A stretch of 64,000 nucleotides of DNA from Arsenophonus nilaparvatae (GTDB taxonomy: Bacteria; Pseudomonadota; Gammaproteobacteria; Enterobacterales; Enterobacteriaceae): NCBI RefSeq assembly GCF_000757905.1, contig NZ_JRLH01000001.1; one strand, given 5' to 3'. The notes beneath the pieces are model-generated. The model saw only the letters and a program-made list of their open reading frames with translations. It did not search any database and was not told the origin of the DNA. The position numbers were made by a program, and so were the translations under genes. Every line of letters starts with the position of its first letter. Position 1 is the stretch's first letter. Positions 52,357 to 62,239 of this stretch are shown in pieces.

Positions 52357-52824
52357 TTAACCCACGAAACAAGTGGCTATGCCTGTTGCGATATGTTTAT
52401 TTTCGTTATTATGCAATTCGGCCCGGGCAACAGAAATCTTATTACCAGTGCGAATGATTTTTCCACTTACAATAAATTTTTTACCACGACCCGGACGCAA
52501 GTAATTAATATTTAAATCGATGGTCGCAAAGGCTGATAAACGGTCTTTGAGCGCTTCTTTTGACAATGAAGTTATTCGACTTAATGCATTACAAAAGCAA
52601 ATTACACTGCTAGCAACATCTAACACTGCAGCAATTACACCACCATGTAGGATTTGTTGTTCAAAGTTTCCTATCAATTGTGATTTGTTGTTAAAAATTA
52701 ACTTGATCTGGGTGTTATCAAAGGATAACAACTCAAGACCTAATAATTGGTTGAATTGCATTTGAAGATATTTTCCAATTATAAATTTCTGTGCATCGTC
52801 CAATGTAAGGGCAGGCGTATTCAT
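52357..52824 (-). CDS. yigI: YigI hotdog-fold acyl-CoA thioesterase
   Basis: This 155-aa PaaI-type hotdog thioesterase shows the motif LHGGVIAAVLDVASSV and DLNINYLRPGRGKKF. E. coli YigI (same length) hydrolyses medium- and long-chain acyl-CoA. In E. coli yigFG and rarD lie between corA and yigI and pldA lies beyond; they are absent here, so corA and yigI are direct convergent neighbours. Confidence 0.93.
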   Translation of the reverse strand: MNTPALTLDDAQKFIIGKYLQMQFNQLLGLELLSFDNTQIKLIFNNKSQLIGNFEQQILHGGVIAAVLDVASSVICFCNALSRITSLSKEALKDRLSAFATIDLNINYLRPGRGKKFIVSGKIIRTGNKISVARAELHNNENKHIATGIATCFVG

Positions 52825-53086
52825 AAATATTCTCTTAATTATTAGATATTATGTTAATCAACGATTGTTATTATGCAAAGGTTGGCAATTTTTCTATGAT
52901 TATGCTTTATGAATAGGTAAAAATAAATGGTTATTTGGCATAATAAAGAGAGACTTTTTTTCTTCTAAGCTCTTTATTTTATAGCGGAAATTAATAGGAT
53001 GCTGTAATTTTTATTAGAGTCAGGTAGCATATATTTCTTTACCGCTTTTTATCAAAATTGATTAGTCACGTTTATTAAGGATACCA

Positions 53087-54913
53087 GTGTCTACTGCGGA
53101 AATTATCAATATTACATCCCCGGCTCGGCAAGTGTTACAGCAGATTTTTGGTTATCAGCAATTTCGGCCAGGCCAAGAACAAATTATTAATACTATACTT
53201 ACAAATCAAGATTGTTTGGTCGTTATGCCAACCGGCGGAGGAAAATCTCTCTGTTATCAAATACCCGCTTTAATTTTACCTGGCTTAACCATAGTAGTTT
53301 CTCCACTGATTTCATTAATGAAAGATCAAGTTGATCAGCTTTCTCAGTATGGTATTGAAGCCAGTTATCTTAATTCAAGCCAAACCGGGCAACAGCAAAA
53401 GCAGGTAATTGAGCATTGTCGGCAAGGCAACATAAAATTACTTTATATTGCCCCAGAGCGGTTGGTTATGGATAATTTTCTTGATCAATTGCCGAAATTA
53501 AATCTGGTTTTATTGGCTGTCGATGAAGCTCATTGTATTTCACAGTGGGGACATGATTTTCGCCCTGAATATCGAGCATTAGGGCAATTGCGGCGTCGTT
53601 TTCCACAGTTACCAGTTATTGCCTTAACGGCTACTGCCGATCAAACAACGCGTAATGATATTATTGATGGGCTTGAACTGTGTGAACCACTTGTCCATAT
53701 CAGTAGCTTCGATCGACCTAATATTCGTTATACTTTAGTAGAAAAATACAAGCCTCTTGAGCAGCTTTGGTTTTTTATTAAAGGACAAAAGGGTAGCAGC
53801 GGTATTGTTTATTGCAATAGCCGTAGTAAAGCTGAAGAGACAGCTGAACGATTGTATAAACGGGGTTTGAGTGCGGCGGCCTATCATGCGGGTCTTGATA
53901 ATACACAACGCGCAAAAGTACAGGATGCTTTTCAAAAAGATGACTTGCAAGTGGTGGTTGCAACGGTGGCATTTGGTATGGGAATTAATAAATCTAATGT
54001 CCGTTTTGTCGTCCATTTTGATATTGCCCGTAATATAGAATCTTATTATCAAGAAACCGGTAGAGCTGGACGCGATGGCTTAGCTGCAGAAGCTATTTTA
54101 TTTTATGATCCCGCTGATTTATCTTGGTTGCGTCGTTGTTTGGCGGAAAAGCCTGCCGGACAATTACAAGAGATTGAGCGCCATAAACTAAATGCCATGA
54201 GTGCTTTTGCCGAGACACAAACCTGTCGCCGTCTAGTATTGTTAAATTATTTTGGTGAAAATCGGCAGCAACCTTGTGGTAACTGCGATATCTGTTTAGA
54301 TCCACCGAAACGGTATGATGGCCTAATTGATGCTCAGAAAGTACTTTCTTGTATTTATCGGACAGGGCAGCGTTTTGGTATCGGCTATATTGTTGACATT
54401 TTGCGCGGCGCAAATCATCAACGTATACGTGAATTTGATCATGATAAGTTGCCAGTTTATGGCTTGGGTAAAGAACAGAGTCATGAGCATTGGGTGAGTG
54501 TGTGTCGGCAACTTATTCATATGGGTTTAGTGAACCAAAATATTGCTCATTTTTCAGCATTACAATTGACAGAAGCAGCTAGGCCGATATTGCGCGGCGA
54601 GGTACCATTACAATTGGCTGTTGCTAGAGTTTTATCGAAAAAAAACCGTAATCAGCAAAATAAAAACTACCAAGGCCATTATGATAAAAAATTGTTTGCT
54701 AAATTACGTCAATTAAGAAAAGTGATTGCTAATGAAGAAAATATTCCACCTTTTGTGGTTTTTAACGATGCCACTTTAATAGAGATGGCGGAGCGATGCC
54801 CTGTCGGGCCGAATGAACTACTGTTGATTAATGGTGTAGGTCAAAGAAAATTAGCACGATTTGGTGAGGCATTTATGACATTGATTCGCGATCATCTGGC
54901 AGATTTTGAATGA
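53087..54913 (+). CDS. recQ: ATP-dependent DNA helicase RecQ
   Basis: This 608-aa SF2 3'-5' helicase acts in RecF-pathway recombination and fork repair. Motifs: Q-rich FGYQQFRPGQ, Walker A PTGGGKS, VDEAHCISQWGHDFRPEY, ALTATAD, YYQETGRAGRDG, the zinc site (CRRLVLLNYFGE then CGNCDIC), winged helix and HRDC domain near 530-605. The start is GTG 53087, with AAGGA 8 nt upstream. Its stop overlaps an ATG in pldB's leader; rhtC and rhtB found in E. coli between recQ and pldB are absent. Confidence 0.96.
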   Translation: MSTAEIINITSPARQVLQQIFGYQQFRPGQEQIINTILTNQDCLVVMPTGGGKSLCYQIPALILPGLTIVVSPLISLMKDQVDQLSQYGIEASYLNSSQTGQQQKQVIEHCRQGNIKLLYIAPERLVMDNFLDQLPKLNLVLLAVDEAHCISQWGHDFRPEYRALGQLRRRFPQLPVIALTATADQTTRNDIIDGLELCEPLVHISSFDRPNIRYTLVEKYKPLEQLWFFIKGQKGSSGIVYCNSRSKAEETAERLYKRGLSAAAYHAGLDNTQRAKVQDAFQKDDLQVVVATVAFGMGINKSNVRFVVHFDIARNIESYYQETGRAGRDGLAAEAILFYDPADLSWLRRCLAEKPAGQLQEIERHKLNAMSAFAETQTCRRLVLLNYFGENRQQPCGNCDICLDPPKRYDGLIDAQKVLSCIYRTGQRFGIGYIVDILRGANHQRIREFDHDKLPVYGLGKEQSHEHWVSVCRQLIHMGLVNQNIAHFSALQLTEAARPILRGEVPLQLAVARVLSKKNRNQQNKNYQGHYDKKLFAKLRQLRKVIANEENIPPFVVFNDATLIEMAERCPVGPNELLLINGVGQRKLARFGEAFMTLIRDHLADFE

Positions 54914-54927
54914 GTTTAGGAGTAATT

Positions 54928-55923
54928 ATGACGCCTGACATGCTAAAAGCGAGTTGGCTGACACGTGAATCTCAGTTTTTAGCGTTTGCTAATGGTCCGC
55001 TTTTAGATTTTTGGAAGATGCATGATGAAGCAGAATTTATTGGCGTTGATAATATTCCTATTCGTTATGTAAAAATTTGTTCTGCTCAGCATGATAAAGC
55101 GATTGTTATTTTGCCCGGGCGTAGTGAAAGCTATGTAAAATATCCTGAAGTCGGTTATGATCTTTATCATCTTGGTTATGATATTTTTATCATAGATCAT
55201 CGTGGACAAGGCCTTTCGGGAAGAATGTTGGCCGATCCGCAAAAGGGGCACGTCGAAAAATTTACTGATTATATTGATGATTTTGAATCTTTTATTTCTC
55301 TTGAGATCAAGTCACGACACTATTCACGTTGTTATGCACTATCCCATTCAATGGGAGGGGCTATTCTTGCGGGTTATTTGCTGAGAGATAGTCTGACCTT
55401 TAATGCTGCGGTTTTATGTGCTCCAATGATAGGCATTAATTTACCGGTTTCACGTTGGTTGGCAAATTTTATCATTCAATGTGCTGAGGCGAGATCCAAT
55501 ACCCGTGATGATTATGCAGTATCAACCGGTAGATGGCAGCCATTACCCTTTATTATTAATGTGTTGACCCATAGTTATGAACGTTATCGGCGTTATTTAC
55601 GTTATTATGCTGATTATCCTGAATTACGTCTTGGTGGTCCAACTTATCATTGGATTGGGGAGAGTCTGCAGTTTGGTGCTAGCTTAATTGAAAAAGCGGC
55701 AGAGATTGCGGTTCCGCTGATGGTATTAGAAGCGAGTGAAGATAAGGTCGTTAGTAATCGGGACATCCAGAGATTTTGTGTCGCTCGGCAAAAAATGCAG
55801 ATGGGAAGAGAGGAAAAGCTACCTTTAATTATTGAAGGGGCAGACCATGAAATATTATTTGAAAACGATGCATTACGTGCTATGGCACTTAATGCAATTT
55901 GTGATTTTTTTGATCAACATTGA
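54928..55923 (+). CDS. pldB: Lysophospholipase L2
   Basis: This 331-aa alpha/beta hydrolase removes the acyl chain of lysophospholipids and is membrane-associated in E. coli. The nucleophile serine lies in LSHSMGGA, the oxyanion region in VILPGRSESYVKYPE, and the terminal His in IEGADHEILFEND. I start at ATG 54928 with TTTAGGAG 5 nt upstream; an ATG at 54910 overlapping the recQ stop has no ribosome site. E. coli PldB is 340 aa. Confidence 0.93.
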   Translation: MTPDMLKASWLTRESQFLAFANGPLLDFWKMHDEAEFIGVDNIPIRYVKICSAQHDKAIVILPGRSESYVKYPEVGYDLYHLGYDIFIIDHRGQGLSGRMLADPQKGHVEKFTDYIDDFESFISLEIKSRHYSRCYALSHSMGGAILAGYLLRDSLTFNAAVLCAPMIGINLPVSRWLANFIIQCAEARSNTRDDYAVSTGRWQPLPFIINVLTHSYERYRRYLRYYADYPELRLGGPTYHWIGESLQFGASLIEKAAEIAVPLMVLEASEDKVVSNRDIQRFCVARQKMQMGREEKLPLIIEGADHEILFENDALRAMALNAICDFFDQH

Positions 55924-55940
55924 TTAACCAAGGAAAAACA

Positions 55941-56747
55941 ATGACGTATTCTGTTGTTGCTTCAGATTTAGATGGTACTTTACTGTCTCCTGACCACACT
56001 TTACCCCTTTATACAAAAGAAACGTTAAAATTATTAGCAGGAAAAAATATTCATTTCATTTTTGCTACGGGTCGCCACTATATTGATGTTGATCAGATCC
56101 GTAATGGGTTAGGGATTAATGCTTATATGATCACATCTAATGGCGCTAGGGTACATAACACCAATGGAGAGCTGATTTTAACGCATAATCTTGATCCTGA
56201 TATTGTTCATGAGCTCTGTTTAATGGAGTTTGATAATCCAAATATTCTGACCAACTACTATTCTAGCGATAATTGGTTAATTAATCGGGAGAGCCCGGAG
56301 CAAAAAGCATATTTTCAAGAGTCTGTTTTTCACTATCAACTTTTTGAGCGTGATAATTTTTCGACGACGGATGTGAGCAAAGTTTATTTTACTTGCGAAG
56401 ATCATCAGCAGTTACTGCTATTGCAGAAACAAATAAGAAATCGTTGGAGTGATCGTGTCAACGTTAGTTTTTCATTACCATGTTGTCTAGAGGTTATGAA
56501 TGGTAGTGTTTCTAAAGGAAATGCACTAAAGCAGGTAGCGGATTTATTAGGCTATACTTTGCAGGATTGTATCGCTTTTGGTGACGGAATGAATGATTAT
56601 GAAATGTTAACCATGGCGGGAAAAGGCTGCATTATGAAAAATTCACATCAATTATTACGAGATAATTTACCTGATATGGAAATTATTGGTTCTAATGAAG
56701 AAGAAGCTGTTTCCTATTATTTACGTCGACTTTATAGTGGTATTTAA
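55941..56747 (+). CDS. yigL: HAD Cof-type phosphatase YigL
   Basis: This 268-aa HAD IIB phosphatase has motif I SDLDGTLLSPDH, FATGRH and ITSNGAR, and motif IV FGDGMNDYEML. E. coli YigL dephosphorylates pyridoxal phosphate and sugar phosphates including glucose-6-phosphate during sugar stress. ATG 55941 lies 6 nt after AAGGA; a TTG 21 nt upstream is rejected. It is the last gene of the E. coli-like 86-min block. Confidence 0.94.
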   Translation: MTYSVVASDLDGTLLSPDHTLPLYTKETLKLLAGKNIHFIFATGRHYIDVDQIRNGLGINAYMITSNGARVHNTNGELILTHNLDPDIVHELCLMEFDNPNILTNYYSSDNWLINRESPEQKAYFQESVFHYQLFERDNFSTTDVSKVYFTCEDHQQLLLLQKQIRNRWSDRVNVSFSLPCCLEVMNGSVSKGNALKQVADLLGYTLQDCIAFGDGMNDYEMLTMAGKGCIMKNSHQLLRDNLPDMEIIGSNEEEAVSYYLRRLYSGI

Positions 56748-56784
56748 ATATTTGGCGTAGATAAAAACCATGTAAATTGAGGTT

Positions 56785-56850
56785 ACGGAAGTTCACTTTA
56801 GAAAATAACAGGATAATTTATTATTAATTTGTTGCAGTGCTTCCGTTTTT
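56785..56850 (+). terminator. Putative yigL terminator with long loop
   Basis: Arms ACGGAAG-TT-CACT (56785-56797) and AGTG-CTTCCGT (56836-56846) pair with a 2-nt bulge and are followed by TTTTA. The 38-nt loop is long for a terminator and may itself fold. Confidence 0.5.
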
Positions 56851-56969
56851 AATTATATCAACAGGTTAATTAATAATGAATTTTCAAGATTTATTATGAT
56901 TTATATTATGGAAAATAAATTGCTTAAATCTATTTTTGAATTGTGATTTGTATAGTGTGAAATAAAGGG

Positions 56970-56993
56970 ATACTAAGATTAGTATCTTAGTAT
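56970..56993. repeat. 10-bp perfect palindromic arms upstream of the Sel1 gene
   Basis: ATACTAAGAT (56970-56979) and ATCTTAGTAT (56984-56993) are perfect inverted repeats with a 4-nt loop TAGT, 38 bp before the Sel1-repeat gene. The following AATTTTTG could make it a weak terminator. It could equally be an operator for that gene. Confidence 0.7.
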
Positions 56994-57031
56994 AATTTTT
57001 GAAGCGTTAGTTATAAAAAGGAGCTGGCGAT

Positions 57032-57814
57032 ATGAGAAAATTAATTCTGGTATTTACGCTAGGAATAATAAGTTATGGTTCTTTAGTATCTGCTAATATA
57101 ACAACTACAAAATCTAATGGAATAACGCAATTACAGCAATTAGCTGAACAAGGTAATGACAAAGCTCAGTATGAACTAGGGGAAAAATATTTCCGTGGAC
57201 AAGGAATTTCTCAGGACTTCAAACAGGCTGTCGTTTGGTATTTGAAATCAGCTGAATTAGGTAATGCAGATGCGCAATTTAGACTCGCGACTATGTATGT
57301 TAATGGTTTTGGTGTTAGGCGTGATTATGATCGGGCAATAGAATGGTACCAAAGGGCAGCAATCCAGCAGCATGTTCGTGCGCAAAGCAATATGGCTACC
57401 ATGTATGCTCATGGATTAGGTGTGAAACGAAATTTACCGGAAGCAGCATATTGGTATGAGCAAGCATCAAAAGGGGGTTATGCATTGGCACAGTTTAATT
57501 TGGGATTAATGTATAGTATTGGCAACGGTGTGATAAAAGATTATAAAAAAGCCGTCTATTGGTTTAAACACGCTGCAAAACAGGGATATGCTAAAGCTCA
57601 GGATCGTTTAGGTGTCATGTATGCGGAGGGACATGGTGTTAATAAAGATAATAAAATGGCCTATGCATGGTTAGCTACCGCAGCTTGTAATGGTAATAAA
57701 GAAAGTCAAAAATTTCATGATAGGATCGGTAAATTGTTTTCTGATAAAGAAATGAAGGCAGCGCAGGCGTTAGCTGAACGTTATATTAAAAAATACCCCA
57801 CCCAAATTGATTAA
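57032..57814 (+). CDS. Exported Sel1-repeat (TPR-like) protein
   Basis: This 260-aa protein has an N-terminal signal peptide (about residues 1-21, cleavage near VSA-NI) and five consecutive 36-residue Sel1-like repeats (about residues 45-225), each starting AQxxLGxMY and containing GxGVxxDxxxAxxWYxxAA. Such repeats form a helical superhelix for protein-protein contacts; in host-associated bacteria they often act at the envelope or on host proteins, but no partner can be named here. A strong AAAGGAG site precedes ATG 57032. It is not part of the E. coli gene order and sits where two distant blocks meet. Likely periplasmic. Confidence 0.85.
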   Translation: MRKLILVFTLGIISYGSLVSANITTTKSNGITQLQQLAEQGNDKAQYELGEKYFRGQGISQDFKQAVVWYLKSAELGNADAQFRLATMYVNGFGVRRDYDRAIEWYQRAAIQQHVRAQSNMATMYAHGLGVKRNLPEAAYWYEQASKGGYALAQFNLGLMYSIGNGVIKDYKKAVYWFKHAAKQGYAKAQDRLGVMYAEGHGVNKDNKMAYAWLATAACNGNKESQKFHDRIGKLFSDKEMKAAQALAERYIKKYPTQID

Positions 57815-57954
57815 AAATAAATTAACTGATAACTAGATTAAATCCGTTATATATTAAAATAATATTATATTTATGTTAAAAATAAACATGATATATTTTG
57901 TTTGATTTTTATACAATTTTATCTGTTATTTAAACGGCCAAAGTTGATTGTAAT

Positions 57955-60900
57955 TTATAATTCTCCGGCTTTTCTTGCCGGCTTTCGCCCAGATGTATTT
58001 TTTGTTGCACTTCGTAATAGATTATTACTGGCAATATCAACTCGGGCTTGAAAGGGCGGAAATGGTAGCGTGATCCCATGTTGTGCAAAACCGATTAATA
58101 TATTTTGATGAACTTCATGGCGGGCTGGCATTCTGTGCCCCATTTCTGCTGCATAAATACGTAATTCAAAGATTTGAATACCTTGTTGTAAATCAACTAG
58201 ATATACTTCAGGTGCCGGGTTAGTTAAAATCATCGGCGTTTTCTCGGCGGCATTTAATAATATCTGACTGATCTCGGTACTATCTACATCAGCGGGCGCT
58301 GGAATGGTTAAAACAATACGAGTGATAGTATCGGATAACGACCAATTAATAAATTGCTCGGTAATAAAGGCTTTATTAGGAACAATAATTTCTTTACGAT
58401 CCCAATCTGTTAAGGTTGTTGCTCTAGTATTGATTTTGGTAATACTGCCTGTTAAATCACGAATAGTGACGGTATCGCCTATACGAATTGGTTTCTCAAA
58501 TAAGATCATTAAACCAGAAATGATATTGGCAAAGATTTCTTGTAGCCCAAAGCCAAGTCCAACACCCATCGCGGCAATTAACCATTGTAGTTTTGACCAC
58601 TCAATACCAAGCATGGAAAACCCGACTAAGCTACCTATAAGCGCAATAGTATATTTAGTCAAGGTGGTGATTGCATAGCCAGTTCCTGGAGTTAAATCAA
58701 GGTGTTGTAACAGGGCGAGTTCCAACAATGCCGGCAAATTTCTAATTAGTTGTGCTGTAATTATAATAATAAGAATAGTAATAAATAGTGAGCTGAGGGT
58801 GATCGGTTGAATGGTATCTACACCATTTACCGTAGTAGTGACATTCCAAAGCCGGATATTTTCCAGAAAAGAGAATGCTGAGTGTAGCTCAGACCAAATT
58901 AAAATCAGTGAGACTAAAGCTACCATAGTGAGAATAGAGCGCACAAGTCCCAGAGATTGCGCACTGATTGTATCTAAGTCAATCGCACTTTCTTCGATAT
59001 CGACTAAGCCTTCGCCACTACTATTATTGTCACCTTCATCTTTTGCTCGCTGAGCGAGAATGTCAGCGCGACGCTGTTTTGCTCTTTCAAAAGCAATTTT
59101 ACGCCGTTGGATAGACATCCAGCGGCGGATAATGTGATAAATGATCAGTAAGAAAAACCAGATTGCAACAGAGGTTTCCAGCCTGGCTAAAAGTTCTTGA
59201 GATGTTGAAAGGTAACCCAATAATGCAGCAACCGCAGAAAAAATTGGCGCTATAATCAATAATAACCACAATATATTGCTAATTGCATTCTCACCCGAGC
59301 CGTGGCGATCTAGATAAAGTGGTACGCCTACTCGTTTGAGGTTATGGGTAATCAAACTTAGCGCAATACACAGTAATAAGAAGCATAGTCTGCCTAAGCT
59401 TGGGGCAAATTCACGGTCGTTATAATATTCAAACGTAATCAAGGCCATCATCAATGGTACTATGACAAAAATTGATAATTGGTAGTAACGCATTGCCCTT
59501 TTTATGTTTTCTTCTGACCAGCCAAAATGAGAAATAAACAATCCGTTTGGTAGTGCAAAAGTAGCACTAATCATAAAAACCCATAAAACCGGTGTTGTTG
59601 CTCTCACCCCAGAGCCAATAGCAGTGGCCATAGGGAATTGCCAGGCGCTTTGAAGGCCGTAACCAATCGCTGACCATAAAATAGGTAAAGGGAGTGCTAT
59701 CAGAATAGACCAAAATACGATTCGTAAGGTTAGAGCAAAGCGATCCTGGGTTACTTTACCAATACGGGTACTAGCGCGAAGAAGAAAATTATTATAATGC
59801 TGATGGGTACTAATGCTAAAAATGACGATAGCAACAGCAGCGAGCAGGTATAACAAACTATCCTGACTGGCGAAGATAACTCTAATTGCGCCACTGAGTT
59901 GAGATAATGTATCTAATGATAGTAAGCGAGTCAGATCTTTTACTATGGTAATTGGATAGTTGAGACTTATAGGATCGGTATCTGCAATCCAGAACATATA
60001 GCGATGGGTCGCATCTTTGATATCTGTTAATGCATCGGTTAACTGGGTTGCCGCAACGTAAAGCTTGGTTAATTCCAATATTTCACTATCATAACCAGAA
60101 ATTATTGAGCTTAATAATTCTTTCCGGGTTTGGATGAGTGAATCATAAATTTGCGTTTGTTCTGGCGTCAAATTTTTTATTTCGGCTTGCTTTTCCTCGT
60201 TCTCTTTATTGTTGGAATCGAGATTTTCCAACATATCTTGATACTGAAGGCGATCAACTCGTTTGTTGATGATTTCTCTGTCAATTTGCTGATTTTTGGG
60301 AATTTCTGGCAAATGGTATAACTGCGCGCGTAATGCCTCACCTAAAGTAGTTGAACCGCTTAACCATTGGGCCTGTTCACGAATTGTCCCAAGCGCTTGA
60401 CGAACGGTTAGTATATCACTGGAAGTCTGGCGTTGCCTTTGTTCAATATCATTTATTCTGTATGCTTGTTCATTAAGTCGTTGTGATAATTTACGATTTA
60501 GTTGCAATTGGGCTGTTAAAAATTTGGGAAGCTCTCCCCCTTGAGCAGCTAACATTTCAGTGTGTTTAAGTGCCAGTTGTGCTTTTTGTTGGCGCTGAAA
60601 GTTTAGATGATTTCGCAGTTGTTGAAGCTCTTGGTCGATTTGTTGATAACGTTTTTTAAAAAGCTCAATGCGTAAACGAGCAATTTCTTGGCGATTATTG
60701 GCTGAAAGCTGTGCTATTTCTAGTTCATTGGTTTTTGACTTTCTTGCCGTGACTTCTGTTTGTGCTAAGTTATATTGTGCTTCAGCTAAAGGGGAAACCG
60801 GAACATGCAGCGACTGTAGTCTTACGGTAGAGTCAGAAAGCAGCCGGCGAGCTTCTAATAATTGTTGAGGCAATGTTACAAGAGAATCGCTAATTTCACG

Positions 60901-61299
60901 ATTTCTATCTTGTTCTTGCTGAATTTGTCTGCCTTGTTCAAGTAATTGACTACTAGCCTGAACAATACGTTGCTCAAGTTCAAGGATAGTTATATTGGTT
61001 GGTATAGTAACTGTTTTATTGCTTTCAATAAGAAATTGTTGCTGTAATTCTTTTATGATTTTGGGGAAATCATCAATTGCCTCTTGATAAGCGCGGGTTT
61101 TTTTCTCTGACTCTTGTGCCTCTGATAACCAATTTAGGGCAACTTGTAATGCCTGAATAATCTCTGCATTTTTTGAATTTTTATTTGCTTCAAGTTGCTT
61201 AATCTCTTTTTTAATTTGTATTTCATCAAGATTAATTGCTGCAAATGCAGGTATCGTGATGAAAAAGAGACTAAATAGAATGCCGACTATCAGGCGCAC
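57955..61299 (-). CDS. mscM: Miniconductance mechanosensitive channel MscM (YjeP)
   Basis: This 1114-aa member of the MscS family has a signal peptide (cleaved after about AFA), a long periplasmic coiled-coil domain (residues 22-470), about 11 membrane helices and the C-terminal MscS core. The pore and beta domain read GLGFGLQEIFANIISGLMILFEKPIRIGDTV. The start is GTG 61297-61299 with GAGGA upstream; the length matches E. coli MscM (1107 aa). It follows psd by 22 bp on the same strand, as in E. coli. Confidence 0.95.
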   Translation of the reverse strand: MRLIVGILFSLFFITIPAFAAINLDEIQIKKEIKQLEANKNSKNAEIIQALQVALNWLSEAQESEKKTRAYQEAIDDFPKIIKELQQQFLIESNKTVTIPTNITILELEQRIVQASSQLLEQGRQIQQEQDRNREISDSLVTLPQQLLEARRLLSDSTVRLQSLHVPVSPLAEAQYNLAQTEVTARKSKTNELEIAQLSANNRQEIARLRIELFKKRYQQIDQELQQLRNHLNFQRQQKAQLALKHTEMLAAQGGELPKFLTAQLQLNRKLSQRLNEQAYRINDIEQRQRQTSSDILTVRQALGTIREQAQWLSGSTTLGEALRAQLYHLPEIPKNQQIDREIINKRVDRLQYQDMLENLDSNNKENEEKQAEIKNLTPEQTQIYDSLIQTRKELLSSIISGYDSEILELTKLYVAATQLTDALTDIKDATHRYMFWIADTDPISLNYPITIVKDLTRLLSLDTLSQLSGAIRVIFASQDSLLYLLAAVAIVIFSISTHQHYNNFLLRASTRIGKVTQDRFALTLRIVFWSILIALPLPILWSAIGYGLQSAWQFPMATAIGSGVRATTPVLWVFMISATFALPNGLFISHFGWSEENIKRAMRYYQLSIFVIVPLMMALITFEYYNDREFAPSLGRLCFLLLCIALSLITHNLKRVGVPLYLDRHGSGENAISNILWLLLIIAPIFSAVAALLGYLSTSQELLARLETSVAIWFFLLIIYHIIRRWMSIQRRKIAFERAKQRRADILAQRAKDEGDNNSSGEGLVDIEESAIDLDTISAQSLGLVRSILTMVALVSLILIWSELHSAFSFLENIRLWNVTTTVNGVDTIQPITLSSLFITILIIIITAQLIRNLPALLELALLQHLDLTPGTGYAITTLTKYTIALIGSLVGFSMLGIEWSKLQWLIAAMGVGLGFGLQEIFANIISGLMILFEKPIRIGDTVTIRDLTGSITKINTRATTLTDWDRKEIIVPNKAFITEQFINWSLSDTITRIVLTIPAPADVDSTEISQILLNAAEKTPMILTNPAPEVYLVDLQQGIQIFELRIYAAEMGHRMPARHEVHQNILIGFAQHGITLPFPPFQARVDIASNNLLRSATKNTSGRKPARKAGEL

Positions 61300-61321
61300 A
61301 ATATGATTTCCTCAGATAAAA

Positions 61322-62239
61322 TTATTCAGATCCATCAATTAAATTTTGTTGATGGGTCTGTTCCTTAGTATTTGGATAAATTGATTCTGCTAATAATTCT
61401 CCTACTCGCGTGACGGATCCTTGCTCTAGAGTAGAATTGAGTTTGATATGGTTAGATTCAAACAAATTGATAACAGTTGAACCCAGTTTGAATTTTCCCA
61501 TTTCTTCACCTTTTTTCAGATAAACTGCACCTGTTTTATCTTTTTCTGGGTAAGTCCAACGTTTGATAATTCCTTCCCGTTGATTATTGACGCAGCCACA
61601 CCAGCTAGTATCTATGCTGCCAACAATTGTTGCGCCTATTAGAATTTGAGCCATTTTCCCAAATGCTGTTTCAAAAATACAGATGAGCCGTTCATTACGG
61701 GCGAAAAGATTAGGGACGTTTGTTGCAGTCAGTTGATTAACAGAAAAGAGATCACCAGGAACATAAATCATTTCAGTTAGCAAGCCATCACAAGGCATAT
61801 GGACACGATGATAGTCACGTGGAGATAAGTAAGTAGTTACAAACAAACCATTTCGAAACTGCTCGGCCAGTATATAATTACCTGCTAACAATGCCGCTAA
61901 ACTGTAAGAATGACCTTTAGCTTGTAGGATCTGATCATCTATAATTAATCCTAATTGGCTTATTACACCATCGGCCGGTAGAGCAAGTTGATTACTACCT
62001 GCAACAATAGGACGAATATTTTGTTTTAATGGGCGAGTAAAAAATTCATTAAAGGTAGAATAAGCGGAAAACTCACTTTCTTTGGCTTCTGCCATATCAA
62101 CTTTATAAAACTTGGCAAAAAGCTTGATCATTAATTGGGTAAACCCAGCCGCTTTTTGATCCGCAAGCCAACCTGCTAATTGCGTTAGCCCTTGTTTTGG
62201 TAATAGATATTGTAATTTGATCTTTATTTTTTCCAGCAC
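61322..62239 (-). CDS. psd: Phosphatidylserine decarboxylase proenzyme
   Basis: This 305-aa inner-membrane enzyme makes phosphatidylethanolamine. The self-cleavage site LGST yields the pyruvoyl group at Ser254, and the triad partners Asp90 and His147 (RDYHRVHMP) are at E. coli positions. The start is GTG 62237-62239 with GAGG 5 nt upstream. The C-terminal tail is about 17 aa shorter than E. coli Psd (322 aa). First of the psd-mscM pair, preceded by rsgA. Confidence 0.96.
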   Translation of the reverse strand: MLEKIKIKLQYLLPKQGLTQLAGWLADQKAAGFTQLMIKLFAKFYKVDMAEAKESEFSAYSTFNEFFTRPLKQNIRPIVAGSNQLALPADGVISQLGLIIDDQILQAKGHSYSLAALLAGNYILAEQFRNGLFVTTYLSPRDYHRVHMPCDGLLTEMIYVPGDLFSVNQLTATNVPNLFARNERLICIFETAFGKMAQILIGATIVGSIDTSWCGCVNNQREGIIKRWTYPEKDKTGAVYLKKGEEMGKFKLGSTVINLFESNHIKLNSTLEQGSVTRVGELLAESIYPNTKEQTHQQNLIDGSE

